Notes: a model not told the origin generated them from the sequence alone. 64,000 nt of DNA from Prostheceraeus crozeri (GCA_907163375.1 CAJQUW010007746.1:62001-126000); one strand, 5' to 3'; shown: positions 31,377 to 43,943, numbered from the stretch's first letter. Numbers and translations are program-made.

Positions 31377-32010
31377 CTAACAGAAAATCACGGTTTCGCT
31401 CATGGTATATTTTTTTAATCTTAATCTTGATTTGGGGACACCGTGTCGCAGGTAAATCCATTTCTCGTCTATTGTAATCAAATTCTTTCTTGTTAAACGC
31501 GACTTCAGTTGTTCGAGCATATCTTGGCACCTTTCATACCTGACGGCCTTGTTATATGGACTCAATTGATGAGGACTCCAACGAGTATGAATCCACATCT
31601 TCTCCAGATTTTTGCTTAGGATTCTCTGTGCCATTGATTGAGTGATGTCAACAGTTCGTGTGATTACTCTTGTTGACAAGCTGTTGTTATCATCAATCAA
31701 ACGTTTGATTTCTTCTACTTTTTTATATCGTTCGTCGGAGTAATTTCTGCCACTACCATCGATTCGGCTGAAAGTGCATCTGTTTCCTTCTTTGAATTCT
31801 TTGCATAATTCTTGTATCCTTCTGACACTTAATGATTGATCTGGCCAGGAATGCATTAGGATCGTGTGGATTTTTGTCGCTGTATAGTTGCACCTTTTGA
31901 GAGATTCAATTAAGAAATACATTTTTTCTTTTGTACATTCCATGCTGAATGCCAATATTATTGCCAATTGAGATGATATTGTCAAAGTGACTGGAAATCT
32001 TGCAATGTAG
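31377..32010 (-). pseudogene. Mariner-family transposase N-terminal remnant
   Basis: From about 31940 downward the minus strand encodes IESLKRCNYTATKIHTIL, ELCKEFKEG, SGRNYSDER and later LITIDEKWIYLRHGVPKS. This is the helix-turn-helix region, the S-G-R-x turn and the first catalytic Asp (IDEKW) of a mariner-type transposase. The second and third catalytic positions are missing because the match stops near 31400. It is a different family from the intact mariner at 1135-2910 (DEKW instead of DETW). No terminal repeats were found. The first 55 or so codons of the 245-codon frame (above 31943) look unrelated. Confidence 0.7.
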
Positions 32011-32114
32011 AATTTAAATAATTTATCATAGATGAATTTACTACAGTAATCGATGCGACTATGTAGATATCTGCTCAATTTGAATGCCATTTTACGTCTT
32101 CTTATTGACAACAA

Positions 32115-35100
32115 TTTATATAGTCATTTATTATAGTCATTTTCAATGAAAAAAACGCGTTTTTTACGACTCAGCCTATAATTCATTTTTGTACGAGTGG
32201 AGGTTAACTCTGAATAATCGGTTTGCATGTTTGTATTTTCAGTCGCCTGCTGACGATGGCCAGCGTAGCTGGTCGCAAGCGCTAGCGCAATATAAGTGTA
32301 TATTGACTTCGACTAGTCTGTTTCCTTACCCAAAAATCAAAAGAGTAGAAAAGAAGATCACTTTTTCTGTTATTATGTTACAATTTGCATTGAGATTGCG
32401 ATGTGATACCGGTTCTATTATTCCCGGAAAAATAATCGCTTATTTGATTGAATATCTGCGTCTCTTGCCCAAAACATGTCCAGTACAGGAACCGTTTAGA
32501 CATCCACGAGTATGATCCAATATTGCATTCATTACACCGAGAATATTTAACGCAGTGAAACCATTTAAAAACATCTTTAAATGCGATTTACAAGTAAACG
32601 ATTGTAACCTAGCAATTGGCGCAGCATGTTGCTGACGTGCCATGAGAATTACCAACGGAACTGAGCAAACCTAGTCGTCAAGGAATCATCAATTTTTGGT
32701 TCCATCAATCAACCTTGATGATAGCTCTTTGATGCACTTGATTTTAAAGTCTGTTCGATGATCTTCTCACTTTTATTCTTTATAAAGTTTCCTTGATTCA
32801 TTCGTAGCTACAAGTAATCTTATTTGGAGGTATTTGCTAACTTCTTCGTCTAACTTTAAACAGATCTTGAAATACTGCAGATTAGCATACATGACAAGCG
32901 TATTGAATATATTGACGATATTCTCCAAAGCATAAGATTGCGTTGTGTCTAATTTACAATTTGCATTTGCCCGTTGTTCTGTACATCAGGACAAGCATTT
33001 AAATGTTTATATCACAGCTAGATACGCTCTCATTCTGACATACATTTACACACACATATCTGCCGCACTTATCGAACTAAACATTCGCAACAAAACGTGT
33101 ATAGAACACTTTCACTATTTATACAAACAAAGTTCATAAGCCTACATTTCTTGTGGCATCGGTTTACCTCAAGTTCCTCCTTAGAAGCCCCAGACTCTGG
33201 ACTATCGATGGTTTGACCCGTAGTCAGCTTTATGTACGAAAAAAGGCTCAGTGCGCTGCTCAACAGCTTACTTCACACTGCTACGTAAGACCAATTGACG
33301 CTTTTTCTCGGTCAAAATGTCGGCCAGGATGAACATTAGTTTCAGTGGAAAATCTTTTCACTTAAAACGTTTGAAAACATGCATCGTTTGGACCTCATCT
33401 TTAAGATGCGTACAGAGTAATTAAGCAGATGCAAGTGAATGAAACGGCCACTACTTCGCATTAGGAAATCCTTCATATATTCAATTGTCCAATTAGACTC
33501 ATTCACAGTATAACAACAAATCAACCAGAGATGTTGGAACCAACATCGACATATTTAAGCAAACGAGCGCACTAGATTAGGCCTCTACATTTATAAACTC
33601 TCATTTCGATACAGTGACGAGGATTGTCTGAACACTTAGGATTTTCAGAGTTGATTTTGCTATGAAAATCGCTGAACTTCGTTGGTATTGTCGGCACAAA
33701 AGTGCTCAGTCAAATATATGGATCTCTCTTCATGATCACTGTCCCTCCAACATCTTTCGACCAGATCATATTGCAGACCCGGTATATCAATTTGCTAAGA
33801 AACTTGTTCAGGAGATTTTTAAGGAGATACTCATGTACAGTGCATTACTTTCATAACACAACCGAACTCAGACGAATGTTTTTGTTTCGAAGTGACTCTT
33901 CAATGGTCGTCAGGCTGTCAACGAGCGGGTACCAATTAATGCTAGTTGTTTGTACTTAGCCAAAAGTAGCGGTTCCGGCCAAATGTTTTCATACATGGTC
34001 AGATTGTGACATTGGATATAATTTTCTTTATAAACAACAATTGCAGCACTGTCATTCTTCGCAATCATATGGAATATGTACATCATTCAACTGGTAGAGT
34101 TTCAAACTGAAAGCGTATTAACAAGCTTTCCACTGGCAATTCGAGATGCCGTCTGCTTTGCTACTTGTCTACGAACGAGTCACAAGAAATTTCGATCTAA
34201 GGTCATCGATCACTGTGAAATGAAACTACGTGTGTGTTTGACTTACTCGACTATTATTTCTGTGTAGGTTCTTCATCAACAAAGTAGACTTACTTAATTT
34301 TATGGATCTTCGTGCAGAATTTTACCTTTTTCAACCTGCTTTTCTCACAGCTTTCCTTTTGTTGCAACTGTGAGTGTACGCTTTGCATTAGATGTGAAGC
34401 AGGGCGATCTAATTTGAGTACTTTTTGAGCACCGATCCTCGCCCAATCAGAACATGCACTATGAATTATTGTAGAATATGCGAGTCACACATGCAAATAG
34501 GAACAGCAGAAAAAGATGAAATCACGAAGCCGATTAAAGTTTTCGGATGACCTGTCAGGGTGTAACAATGTCCTTGGTGTAATGACAATGTAATCTGAGC
34601 AGTCGAAATTATGACTATTGAAAAGTGACTTCAGGACACATAATTTCAAGTTTTCTGTGGAATGACCCATGCATTATCTGCTTTATGCGTAAAGTATAAC
34701 AGATATGTTTGATAGAACTTCTTCTATGTCGTGATAAGTTTCAAATGATAAATCACATTTATCACGTTAGTATAATGATGTCACAATCATTATGAATCAA
34801 AGTGATTTACCGGCGATTATGCCGGCATAAAAAAGACGTGCGAATCAGTCTCCATTCAATTCTACCCTAAAACCAGCCAATAGCGTTCTTCCCCTCCTGA
34901 CGTCCCTGACACGTCTAGGCTATTATTAGTTATTCAAAATCATTGTCAATGTGTCTGTCATCAGCACAGATTTTTCATAGAACTAAAGCGGTGAGTTGGC
35001 TGTTTGATAATTCAAAGTCAGAATCAATTGAGTGATAAAATGTCAGTTCTGACTGCTTCTAGGGAATGTCAAAAATCATGACAATCTCCAAAAACCCTTA

Positions 35101-35505
35101 TAGAAGCGCTATGGGAGCTGTGAGGACGCCCTCAACACCCACTGCTGGAAATGCCGCAGTTGAGCGAGGATTAGTGATCACATTGTACTTAAGACATGAT
35201 TATCAGGAGCAAATCATCTCAATAAATCATCAACCAAATCAGAGCAGAAATAAGTTATTTGGCATGGGAAAGTCAGTTTGATACAATGAAAATGTCAATT
35301 TTAAAGAGTCGAGCCACTTTTCTAAAGTAAGCTACCTCTTTTTCTTTTGTGATTACATCTTTGATTCTATGGAGCTATCCAACAATGTACATGTACATGT
35401 ATATCCAATTCATTGGATTTTCTTCAGATTTTGTAAGATCTTCTGAATTTAGATTTTGCTATACAGATTAACAGATTTCTGTTGTTAAAAGATTCCTGCA
35501 CTTTT
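32115..35505. other. 3.4 kb without a recognisable gene
   Basis: Several 60-110-codon frames occur on both strands, none with a family motif, splice-flanked look or codon bias that would support a call. No inverted terminal repeats were noticed. This may be ordinary intergenic or intronic DNA. Confidence 0.4.
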
Positions 35506-35695
35506 GTGTTGTGTCCCCGTTAAAACAGCCGTTTGCTAGAGCATCTCAAGCAGTTATATTTCCAAACCAGCTCTACGAACTTTATACATGAAATTCAAAT
35601 ATGGTTATCATGGATATCACGGCATCATGACACGACATGATATACAGGATATAGTATCCATACAAAGAAGGCTAAACAAAGCATGGAAATCAAAA
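35506..35695 (+). repeat. Interspersed repeat, deleted copy
   Basis: Contains CGTTAAAACAGCCGTTTG and ATGGATATCACGGCATCATG, which recur inverted at 49016-49437. The copy here lacks about 220 bp present in the middle of the other. It could be an LTR or UTR piece of the decayed gypsy family nearby; the family is not proven. Confidence 0.65.
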
Positions 35696-35724
35696 ATGTT
35701 CGCAAATGATAGTTGTAACCAGGG

Positions 35725-35768
35725 ACATCTATGATTAATATAAGATATCTTGCATTAATCATAGATGT
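35725..35768. repeat. Short perfect inverted repeat
   Basis: ACATCTATGATTAAT (35725-35739) is mirrored by ATTAATCATAGATGT (35754-35768) around a 14-bp loop. Function unknown; it may be the edge of a repeat, since GGGACATCTATGAT also occurs at 41982. Confidence 0.6.
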
Positions 35769-37614
35769 CTATAGATATCTATACTTCTCACTTGGGCAGG
35801 TTGTTGTGCGGTTAGGCTCCTGTTTGCGGCTTGCTTTCAGCTTTGTTGCTTATGCTAACTATACTTAACCGCCATCGTGTTAGTGTCTCCGCCTCAACCT
35901 CAGGACCCACCTTGTATTATTGATTACGAACCTCATCTTCTTGATATTCTATAGATATCTTATCATGGATTTGCTTCATTCATTTACATTAAGTGCTTTG
36001 TCGCAATTTCCATTTCTCAAGTCATGATCAGACATAATAGTTGCTTAGTCATCACCACAGAATTAGATTGTTTAATCGTATCACTTTGCTAGAAGTGCAA
36101 ACTGATTCAAACAGATGGCACATGCAGGAACTTAATAAGTGGGAAAAAGAAATTTTTAATACCTTACATGATATGATACGCAATATTTGCGCATCATGAC
36201 CTACGGCTGTACGTCCATCTGAATGCTCTACCAAAGACGCATTGTATCCTTGCCTGAACAAAAACTTGACATTGGTTACCTGCGCCTTGCGATAGGGTTT
36301 GTATAGCAGATTTTGCATCGGCTTCAGGTAGCTTATGATTGGGCAACGTAACCTACGTCCAAACATCAGTTCAGCTGGTGTCCTTCCTCCTTCCCTGACT
36401 GCTGTGTTATGATGGACAATCATCAGACGATGCAAAAACGCTTGAGGAGACTTTTGCTGGGCTAAAACCCTTAATTGCAGCCTTGACCACGCGCACCATG
36501 CGATCCGCCAGTCCATTGCTCTGCAGTCTGTATTCAGGTGAGTGGAGGAGTTTGCATCCTATGCCGTTTAGCCAAGATCGGAATTGCGAACTCGTGAATT
36601 CTGGAGCGTCATCACCAACCAGAGTTTGGAATTCCGAATATTGAAAATAATCCTTGTAGATGGTTTGTTACCGATGGAGTTGTTCTATCCTTGCTAAATA
36701 ATGCGTGCAACCACCTCGAATATGCGTCTGCGACAACCAAAATATTTCCCGTTTGACTATGGAAACCCCAGTCTATATGAATGCGACTCCACAGGGTATC
36801 TTCCTTGGGACATGTGTGAGTTGTATCAAATGGACGAAACTTTGCTCGACAGCAAGTGTTGCAATTTCTTACAAAATTTTCAATTTGAGTATTAATGTCG
36901 GCCAGTAGAATTCTCGTCGTACCAGGCACAAGGCTGAATGATGACCATTATGCGATTGATGGGCATTTTATATGATATCATGATGGACTAATGATTGCGG
37001 TGGTATAATTCTCGATCCTCTGTGTATACATCCGCATTCATCGATCGTGAGCTGGATTGCCATTCTCTTGAACGGTCGCTCACGCGCACTTACATTATTC
37101 CAATTGCCACTAACGATGCGCTTTTTTTAGATCATTTAGATTTCAATCGTTTTCATATTCTTGTTTAATAATGCTTATATCAATACAAGGTTCAGAAAAA
37201 TGCACTTCTGGTAATTCAGTATCGTCATGATCATGTATCCGTGACAAATAGGCTCCAGTAACATTCTTTTCGCCAGGAATGTATTCTATTTCAAAATCGT
37301 AATTCATCATATATTAAGGACTTATGATCTGTTTGTATCTTGAAACTTTTACCTGACAAAAAATTCTGCTTCCCTCTCAATGTTAGTGTAATTTTTTTCA
37401 GTCTTTGTTTACTTTCTTGAGATGTACCAATTCGGGTGTCCATCCTGTGAAAGAACAGCTCCAATGGAATTACAAGAAGCGTCTGCAGTAAGGATGGAGT
37501 CCTTGTTCAAAGAGAAGGATTTATTGTGAAATTAAAGCTGCATGTCATCTTTGCCTCTTGTCTTATGGAATTCACAAGATTCATAATTAGCTCATTTCCA
37601 TGAACTAAGTTGGT

Positions 37615-38451
37615 CACGGTGTGTATTTTAGGGGTTATACCTCAAGTTTCATGCCCACTCTGGAAACCAAATGGAGGTTGTTCCACATGTCCTATGAAGT
37701 GTAAAAAACAAATTTGAAAAAAATCTATCGAGTCCTTTTCTTTCTGCAGCTTTTTTACACTTTTTTGCTTTTTTTGCTTTCATGTTATAATAGACTTTCC
37801 TTGAAATTATGTGCCCACTCTAGAAACTAAATGGAGATTGCTTAATATATCATAGGGAGTATAAAAAAGTAAATTTGAAAAATTTCTATCGAGCCCTTTT
37901 CTTTCAGCAGCTTTTTTGCACTTTTTTGCTTTTCCACATAATTGTTCTAATACATTTTCCTTGAAGTTATGTGCCCACTCTACAAACCAAATGCAGATTG
38001 CTTCATATGTCCTAGGAAATACTTTAAATGCAAATTGAAAATAATCTGTCGAGCTCTTTTCTTTCAGCAGCTGGTTTCCACTTTTTCGCTTTTTTGCATA
38101 ATTGTCATAGCACGCTTTCCAAGAAATTATATGACTTTGTCCATATCTCTGACAAAACTCTAAATAGTTGCTGAAATGCATACAGTTGCTTATATGATTA
38201 TAGAGATCAGATAAATGTATTTTTTATCTGGTAAGCTATACTGATGATATTGAAGCTGTTTTACTCTTTTTGCATGCATGCTTAATCAATTCTGTAGGCC
38301 AATTAATGCTTGCATCGTATCTACTCTATGAAAAAACAATTGTAAGTTTAGATGAAAACACTAATTTGATGATAGCCAATTCCTAGGACATGTGGAACAA
38401 CCTCCATTTGGTTTCCAGAGTGGGCATGAAACCTCTACAAAACACACCGTG
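37615..38451. mobile_element. Foldback-type element with tandem 160-bp units
   Basis: The ends are inverted repeats of about 75 bp, both starting CACGGTGTGT and running through CATGCCCACTCTGGAAACC. The candidate 4-bp target duplication TGGT is at 37611-37614 and 38452-38455. Inside, the inner part of the terminal repeat is iterated in direct orientation at about 37651, 37811 and 37971 (period 160 bp, anchor TGCCCACTCT), each followed by poly-T-rich text. No transposase. It sits in the decayed gypsy RNase H region, so it is younger than that element. The 124-codon minus frame across it is an effect of the repeats. Confidence 0.8.
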
Positions 38452-38455
38452 TGGT

Positions 38456-38782
38456 AGACATAACTTCAATAAAACGATAATTTTCGAGCAACCATGTTGA
38501 CTTATATATCTCAAACATAACTATTTTTGCATTCATGAATTATATTGTGTTTCATTTTGGATTGATAATATGCTTAGTTCCAAAATTACATAATGCGTAA
38601 TTGTTGATGGTCAGATACTTATTGATTATTCATGAAACGCCTTTATTATGAACATGTATTAAAATCGAATTCAGTATTGTATGTTTGACTATTAAATGTC
38701 ATTATCTTACTAGTTACAAAACAGTAGTAACATTAGTGTGATCTTTATTGACAAAAGGCCTTAAATCAACAGATATTAGAAA
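38456..38782. other. Non-coding, unassigned
   Basis: AT-rich sequence between the foldback element and the next readable gypsy segment. Nothing recognised. Confidence 0.35.
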
Positions 38783-39895
38783 TCATTGATGCTTTCCTTT
38801 AACATTGTGCTGGTATGGCTTTAATATGTAAAGCATACCACATTTGAAATAACATACGAAAAGCATACAAATATATACCAAGATAATACAGAAATATATA
38901 TGCATCCTTCGTATGTGATTGGTATTGAGCGATTTACAGTGTAGCAACGTTTTCAACATATTAAAATTTTTATAACAATTTTCATTCCAATTAAGGCTAT
39001 TTTTGTGCTCTTTGTCTATAGAATCATATAATGGCGCACATATTTCAGCGAAATTTTTAATGAAGCGGCCGTAGTAATTAGCTAGTCCTGAAAACTCATT
39101 CTTCGGGTGCTTAAGGATCAGCAATTTTGGTAATCAAAGACCGATCAGGTTTGATCCCATCTTTGCTGAATATGAATCCCAAAAAATTTAGCGATTGAGA
39201 TGATTCTATGCATTTACTGTCGTTGATCGTCACATTATGATCAAACAATCGATTTCGTACTTGTTTAAGTCGTCGTTTTAACTGGCCCTCCGAAGATGCG
39301 CATACCATGATGTCATCTTGGTACACAGTTGTCCCGGCTAGTCCCCTCAATATTTGTTCCATAAATCGCTGAAAGGTTGCACTGTCATTTTTCATGCCCA
39401 TTATGAGACGATTGATTGTTTACAGTCCTTTGTGTGTATTAATTACTGCCAATGTTTTAGATTTTTCATCTAAGGCAATTTGCCAGTAGGAATACTTCAG
39501 ATTAATTTAGCAAAAATTGAAGCATTGCCTATCCAACTGAATATATCCTCTGTAGATGGAAGAGGATATGCGTCAGATTGTATATGACGATTCAAAGTTG
39601 CCCTCAAATCCACGCACATACGATATCCGCCATCTTGTTTCTTTACCCACACTACAGAGGTAGCATGTGTAGCATGAGATATTGGAGTTATTATACCCTG
39701 TCTTTCTAATCTTGACAATTCGTTATCTAAAGTTTCAAGCTGATGAATTGGAATAGTGCGAACATGGCAGAATTTTAGATGTTGGTTTTCATTTGCATTA
39801 TTTTTCAATTGCCACTGATGTTTTCCAAACAAAACATTTGCTGTGCTATTGACAGTTCCACAACGTCGCCTTTTTATTACATCCCAGCCAAACAT

Positions 39896-41660
39896 TGTAC
39901 TGGAAAACAGCGATATTTCACTTGTTGATAAGCACAAGACTCTTGGTGTTGTAATACACAACAATTTATCATGGGATTATCACGTTGACCGGGTTACGAA
40001 GACTGTGAAACGAAGTTTATATCTATTCTCTAGAGTCAAACCCTATCTGCCACATTTTGCTCGTTTGAAGTTTGCTTCATGCTTCATTTTACCACATATT
40101 GATTATTGCTTACCAGTATGGGGATTTGGCAGCACAAAAAATCAAAGGATAGAGTATTAGGAAAAACGATGAGAATGATATTGAACATACGCCCTAAGCC
40201 TCAGAGACCTGAGGGGGTCCAGTGGACCCCGGAGCCACATTTTTCTATTTCATTTTTTACGCTGACGATATATCAACCACTCAAGACCATACAAAATCAT
40301 CATTTCTGACAGTGAATCTGCATGTGTTATTTCATTTCAATTGAATCAGCAGAAGTATGCCAGATAGGCCAAGGGGGTCCACTGGATCCCCCCTTAGGTC
40401 TCAGATGGTGTAGAAATTCCATCATAAAATTTTTGTAATTAGATGAAAAATGATTTCGAACATGACCACGATGGTGTATAAAGAGTGAAAGTCATTTTTA
40501 TTCATTGTTTGCATCATGCTCGTAGATGTGCAATGTGTTGGAAGATCGCAAAATGTGAATATTTTGCTTTCGCACATGATCTCGCGTGACTGGTTGGCCT
40601 ATATGAACAACTCGACATAAATCAATGTCCCAAATGAAAGCTATCATTATATTCGCAGTTGAGCACCAAAAACTGATTGATGACAAACTTTTCACAGCAT
40701 TAATGATAAGTTTGAGATCTCCACAGCTGTTTTTGATTCTAGAAGTATAGCAATTTTGACTCATTTTAGGTCTATTTCTGATAGCTTTGGATAAATTTGA
40801 AGGAATGTACAAATGGAAAGGATTAGCTGCATGAATTAAATCAATTTCATCAAAATCAACTATCTGAGGCTTTATGGTGACACAAAATATCGTAAAGCCG
40901 CCTCCTAGTACAAATGATGCTGTACTAAATGTGGTTAACTTACAAAAACACCATATTTTCGCACGTGTTTACTGAGAAGGCTGAAAGTCACTCAAGGGAT
41001 TCGTTATACCGACCTGCTACACGCAAACATCATTGTTTTACTTAAAATCAACTTTCCTAATGTTTTGATATCGATTTAAGCAGGTAAACTAAGAATATGT
41101 TAAAGGGGTCCACTGGACCCCCCCTCAGGTCTCAGAGGGTGTGAAAAAGCTCAGGTCTCTGAGGGTTAAAGACAATGTATTCATGAGCGCCATGTTTGAA
41201 AAATTACATTGGCTTCCTTCTTTATTGCGTGCAAAGTATAGGATATCGGTCATGGTCTATAAAGCTTTGAATGGATTGGCACCATCTTACATCAATGACA
41301 TGCTATCGTTTCGCAGTACCGTGCGCTCTTTGAGATCGACCGAGAAAAATCTGCTTAGTATTCCCTTTAACCGAACCAAGTTAGAAAGTACTTGTTTTTC
41401 CGTCCGTGCGCCATCCATATACAATGAACTTCCTGCTACCATAAGACAATCACAAACTCTTAGGTCATTCAAGCATTTGCGCTTTGATCATTATTTTAAA
41501 TTTGTAACGAGTTAACTTTCATCATCTTTTTCATTGTTTATTACCAACTGATCTTCTTATCTTGATATTTTTTATGTGAGAGCGTTGCTCGGCCATTTTG
41601 TAAAAAGGATTCTTCCGAAAATCCTCCGAGGATAAATAAAGTTCATTATTATTATTATGT
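39896..41660 (+). mobile_element. 5'-truncated LINE (CR1/L2-like), split by a piggyBac-like insert
   Basis: It begins inside the decayed gypsy RT. Part one (39905-40193) reads KTLGVVIHNNLSWDYHVD and FILPHIDYCLPVWG. Part two (41167-41515) reads FEKLHWLPSLLRAKYRISV, VYKALNGLAPSYI and FSVRAPSIYNELPATIR, then a stop. This is the classic RT-to-C-terminus run of CR1/L2-type LINEs (LHWLPV..RI.YK). The 3' end has AATAAA (about 41634) and an (ATT)n tail at 41645-41658. The two parts continue each other across the 969-bp insert. Confidence 0.88.
40198..41166. mobile_element. piggyBac-like non-autonomous element with TTAA target site
   Basis: It interrupts the LINE. The right edge is followed by TTAA (41167-41170); the left edge is preceded by CTAA (40194-40197), one base off TTAA. 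Ends share CCTCAGAGACCTGAG in inverted orientation, and a second inverted module, GGGGTCCAGTGGACCCC, lies just inside both ends. A further copy of that module (GGGGGTCCACTGGATCCCCCC) lies at about 40375. The TTAA site and the palindromic sub-terminal repeats point to piggyBac. The interior has a 104-codon minus frame with no motif I can name, so no transposase is claimed. Confidence 0.7.
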
Positions 41661-41671
41661 GAACGTTAGTA

Positions 41672-41952
41672 GCTATGAGTGATAATAAAAACGAAATATT
41701 AACTTTAGATGATGCAGAACAAGGTAAATGTTGGCTCTCAGTATTTGAGGCTAACTGCCGATCTAAAAAATTGAAGATAGATAGTGGACTTCTCCTAAAA
41801 CACCTTTTCATAGAGAAATGTGATACAGAAGTCCTTCTGAAAGTATGTTCTCTCCTGCCAAATAATGAATTAGACACTCTGTTGTTTTCGGAGATTGAGA
41901 AAGTTACTCTTGAATATATAGAACCAAGAAAGCGATTAGTTAGTTCAAAGTA
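41672..41952 (+). pseudogene. Gypsy gag N-terminal remnant, copy 1
   Basis: A 92-codon segment starting MSDNKNEILTLDDAEQG, with LPNNELDTLLFSEIEKV later. The same text recurs at 49558-49800. A gag start of the same decayed gypsy family is the likely source, since the nearby fragment at 46665 reads as later gag. Fossil piece; nothing follows it here. Confidence 0.6.
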
Positions 41953-41984
41953 AGTATATAAGAGAAGTATGCAATCAAAGCATG

Positions 41985-42995
41985 ATTTGTGGGGACATCT
42001 ATGATATTACTTTTTCGCCAGCTCTTATAAGCAGTTTTATATGATATCTCAATCGATAACAGAAGAGTATTGAAATATGGAAATATTAAATGCAAGGGAC
42101 AGAATAGCTATGTCAAAACTATGAATCAGCGAAAAATTACATAGTTATCCGTAGATGTTTGGAAGACAAAAATATAGATGAAGAACCATTTCTATGGTTA
42201 GAAAGTCAGAGTTGATTTGGCATAGAAATTAATCGATTGTCAAGGTATTTAATAGACGACTGTAAACCACTCATTTATCTACGCATTGATGTGGGCGCCA
42301 TATGATTGTTTTCCTATATTAATGCATTTGCCAACTTTTGTCCACTGAACATATTGTAATCTTTATCCCGAATCTACAAATACTTCATCTTCTTGTTGAT
42401 AACCAGTTGTGCATACATGTACATTCATTGATCAGTTTTAGATTTCGATTCACTAAAATGATCACTAAAGCATCGATATATCATTTAAATGATTGATAGT
42501 TAGTTAGTGATCGGTCTGATGCAAATAAGAAAAAATGATGAATGATGCTCCTGCCTTAAGCTGCAGATAATTTGTATTAATTGCATTTGAATTTATTGAG
42601 CAATTAACACAATAGTTCCTCGGCTTCCGGCAAATCTCTGAAAAATAAAACTATATTCACAACAGAAAAAAAGGAAAGCAACACGAAACATTCAGATGAT
42701 GAATGATGCTCCTGCCTTAAGCTGCAGATACTTTGTATTAATTGCATTTGAATATATTGAGCAATTAACACAATAGTTCCTCGGCTTCCGGCAAATCGCT
42801 GAAAAATAAAACTGTATTCACAACAGAAAAAAAGGAAATCAACACGAAACATTCAGAAGCAAGTTAAAGCATTTCGGACATCGGACACTTGAATTAAGCA
42901 AACGTAGATTTGATTTTATAGGTTAGAATATTATAGGCTGTATCAAAAGGTCTTCCAACGAAATTTATATTATAAAGTTATATAAAATAAACCAA
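41985..42995 (-). repeat. Unclassified interspersed repeat, copy 2 (inverted relative to 3360-4425)
   Basis: Co-linear with copy 1 when reverse-complemented. Matching marks include AAAAATTACATAGTTATCCG, CCAACTTTTGTCCACTGAAC and CTCGGCTTCCGGCAAATC. It includes a local tandem duplication absent from copy 1. A further partial match to its outer edge (GGTTGAAGGAAGACCTTTTA) lies at about 44221. Confidence 0.7.
42537..42858. repeat. 161-bp tandem duplication, two copies
   Basis: Unit 1 is 42537-42697 and unit 2 is 42698-42858, both starting GATGAATGATGCTCCTGCC and about 97% identical. The duplication lies inside the interspersed repeat and is therefore younger than it. Confidence 0.9.
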
Positions 42996-43401
42996 CGTTT
43001 CTCCTTTGTTAATAAACACTTAACTAGTGCGCCGGCGTAATAAGTTTCCAATCCTACATTCAACAGTGTATAATTTTATCCTAAACATATTGTTGTTGCT
43101 AACTGGTGCTAGCTACATGTACAATCACTTTACTTCAGTTGGTTGACTAGTTGCGGTCTCACTCCCATTTGACCTGAAATTAACACTTGCATTCTTCATT
43201 CAACGAGTGCCAGGACTAGAAATAAATACTTCCATTTTTTCGCCAAATAATCGGCTTGATTGATTATTTTCTATTTGACGGAAGCCGAAAACCGTGATAT
43301 TTCGGTAAAAATGTCTATTTGACCTTTCGAACGGCACAGACTGTCATCGTCAGGCGAATGAGACTCATGTCACAAATGCAGAACACAAATAAGAAACAGT
43401 A

Positions 43402-43941
43402 CTTATGGGTTATCCCCAACGTTTTCAAATTTGTCCAAAAGTCGTAGAAATGAATCAATCGTCACAAAACTTTAAACACACGTAGGTGAGGATATCTTTA
43501 GCCACATACCAAATTTTGGCAAATCGGATATGTTCTTTTTGAATTAGAAGCGATGACTTGAAGTGCAGCGATGCCGGCAGCTTCATCCGAGTTGTCAGTG
43601 ACCTCAACGTCTGAGCAGAAGGCTCTTGAGGTCAACAAAGTCATTTCTCTACAACTCGTGAAGCGATGATGACCGCGCCACATCCCTCAAATGGCAGTGA
43701 ATGAGACGAAGAAATAGAGAGAACAATGCATACACGAGTAGCAATGATGCGTCGAACAGACGAAGTTAGATCAAGCTGCTGACATCGCTACACTTTACGT
43801 TATCGTCTTTAATGCAAGAAGTACTTGCCGATCTGCATAGAATTTTGCATGTAGGTAGAAAATATGCCTAAGTACGTGTATTCGAAGTTTGGTGACGATT
43901 CTTGAAGATTCTAAATAAATTTGTGAGAGATAACCCATAAG
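43402..43941. mobile_element. TA-flanked MITE, Tc1/mariner type
   Basis: 540 bp with inverted ends CTTATGGGTTATC and imperfect inverted similarity continuing for about 120 bp (for example TCGTCACAAAACTT against TCGTCACCAAACTT). TA lies on both sides (43400-43401, 43942-43943). No transposase frame. The TA target suggests mobilisation by a Tc1/mariner enzyme, but the ends do not match the mariner or Tc element in this window. Confidence 0.75.
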
Positions 43942-43943
43942 TA

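Larger units (their letters stand above)
36052..39895 (-). mobile_element. Decayed Ty3/gypsy element (pol part), minus strand
   Basis: Readable parts in element order: reverse transcriptase start (about 39497-39890, with ATSVVWVKKQDGGYRMCVDLR, given as core VWVKKQDGGYR), RT palm (about 39111-39401, with TVYQDDIMV), RT end and RNase H start (about 38980-39124, FSGLANYYGRFIKNFAEICAP core YYGRFIKNFA), RNase H scraps (about 37300-37510), integrase zinc finger and core start (about 36612-36929, NCNTCCRAK and IDWGF) and integrase end (about 36150-36516, NTAVREGGRTPAELMFGRRLR core RTPAELMFGRRLR). The set resembles the K02A2.6/Mag-like gypsy branch. It is an old fossil with many breaks, no LTRs found, and hosts a foldback element. 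Confidence 0.85.

Noticed and set aside
35066-35281. 71-codon plus frame as a small gene
   Set aside because: Composition looks protein-like in parts but there is no family, splice context or repeat support.
37807-38181. 124-codon minus frame in the foldback element
   Set aside because: It spans the 160-bp tandem units and is explained by their repetition; no domain is recognisable.
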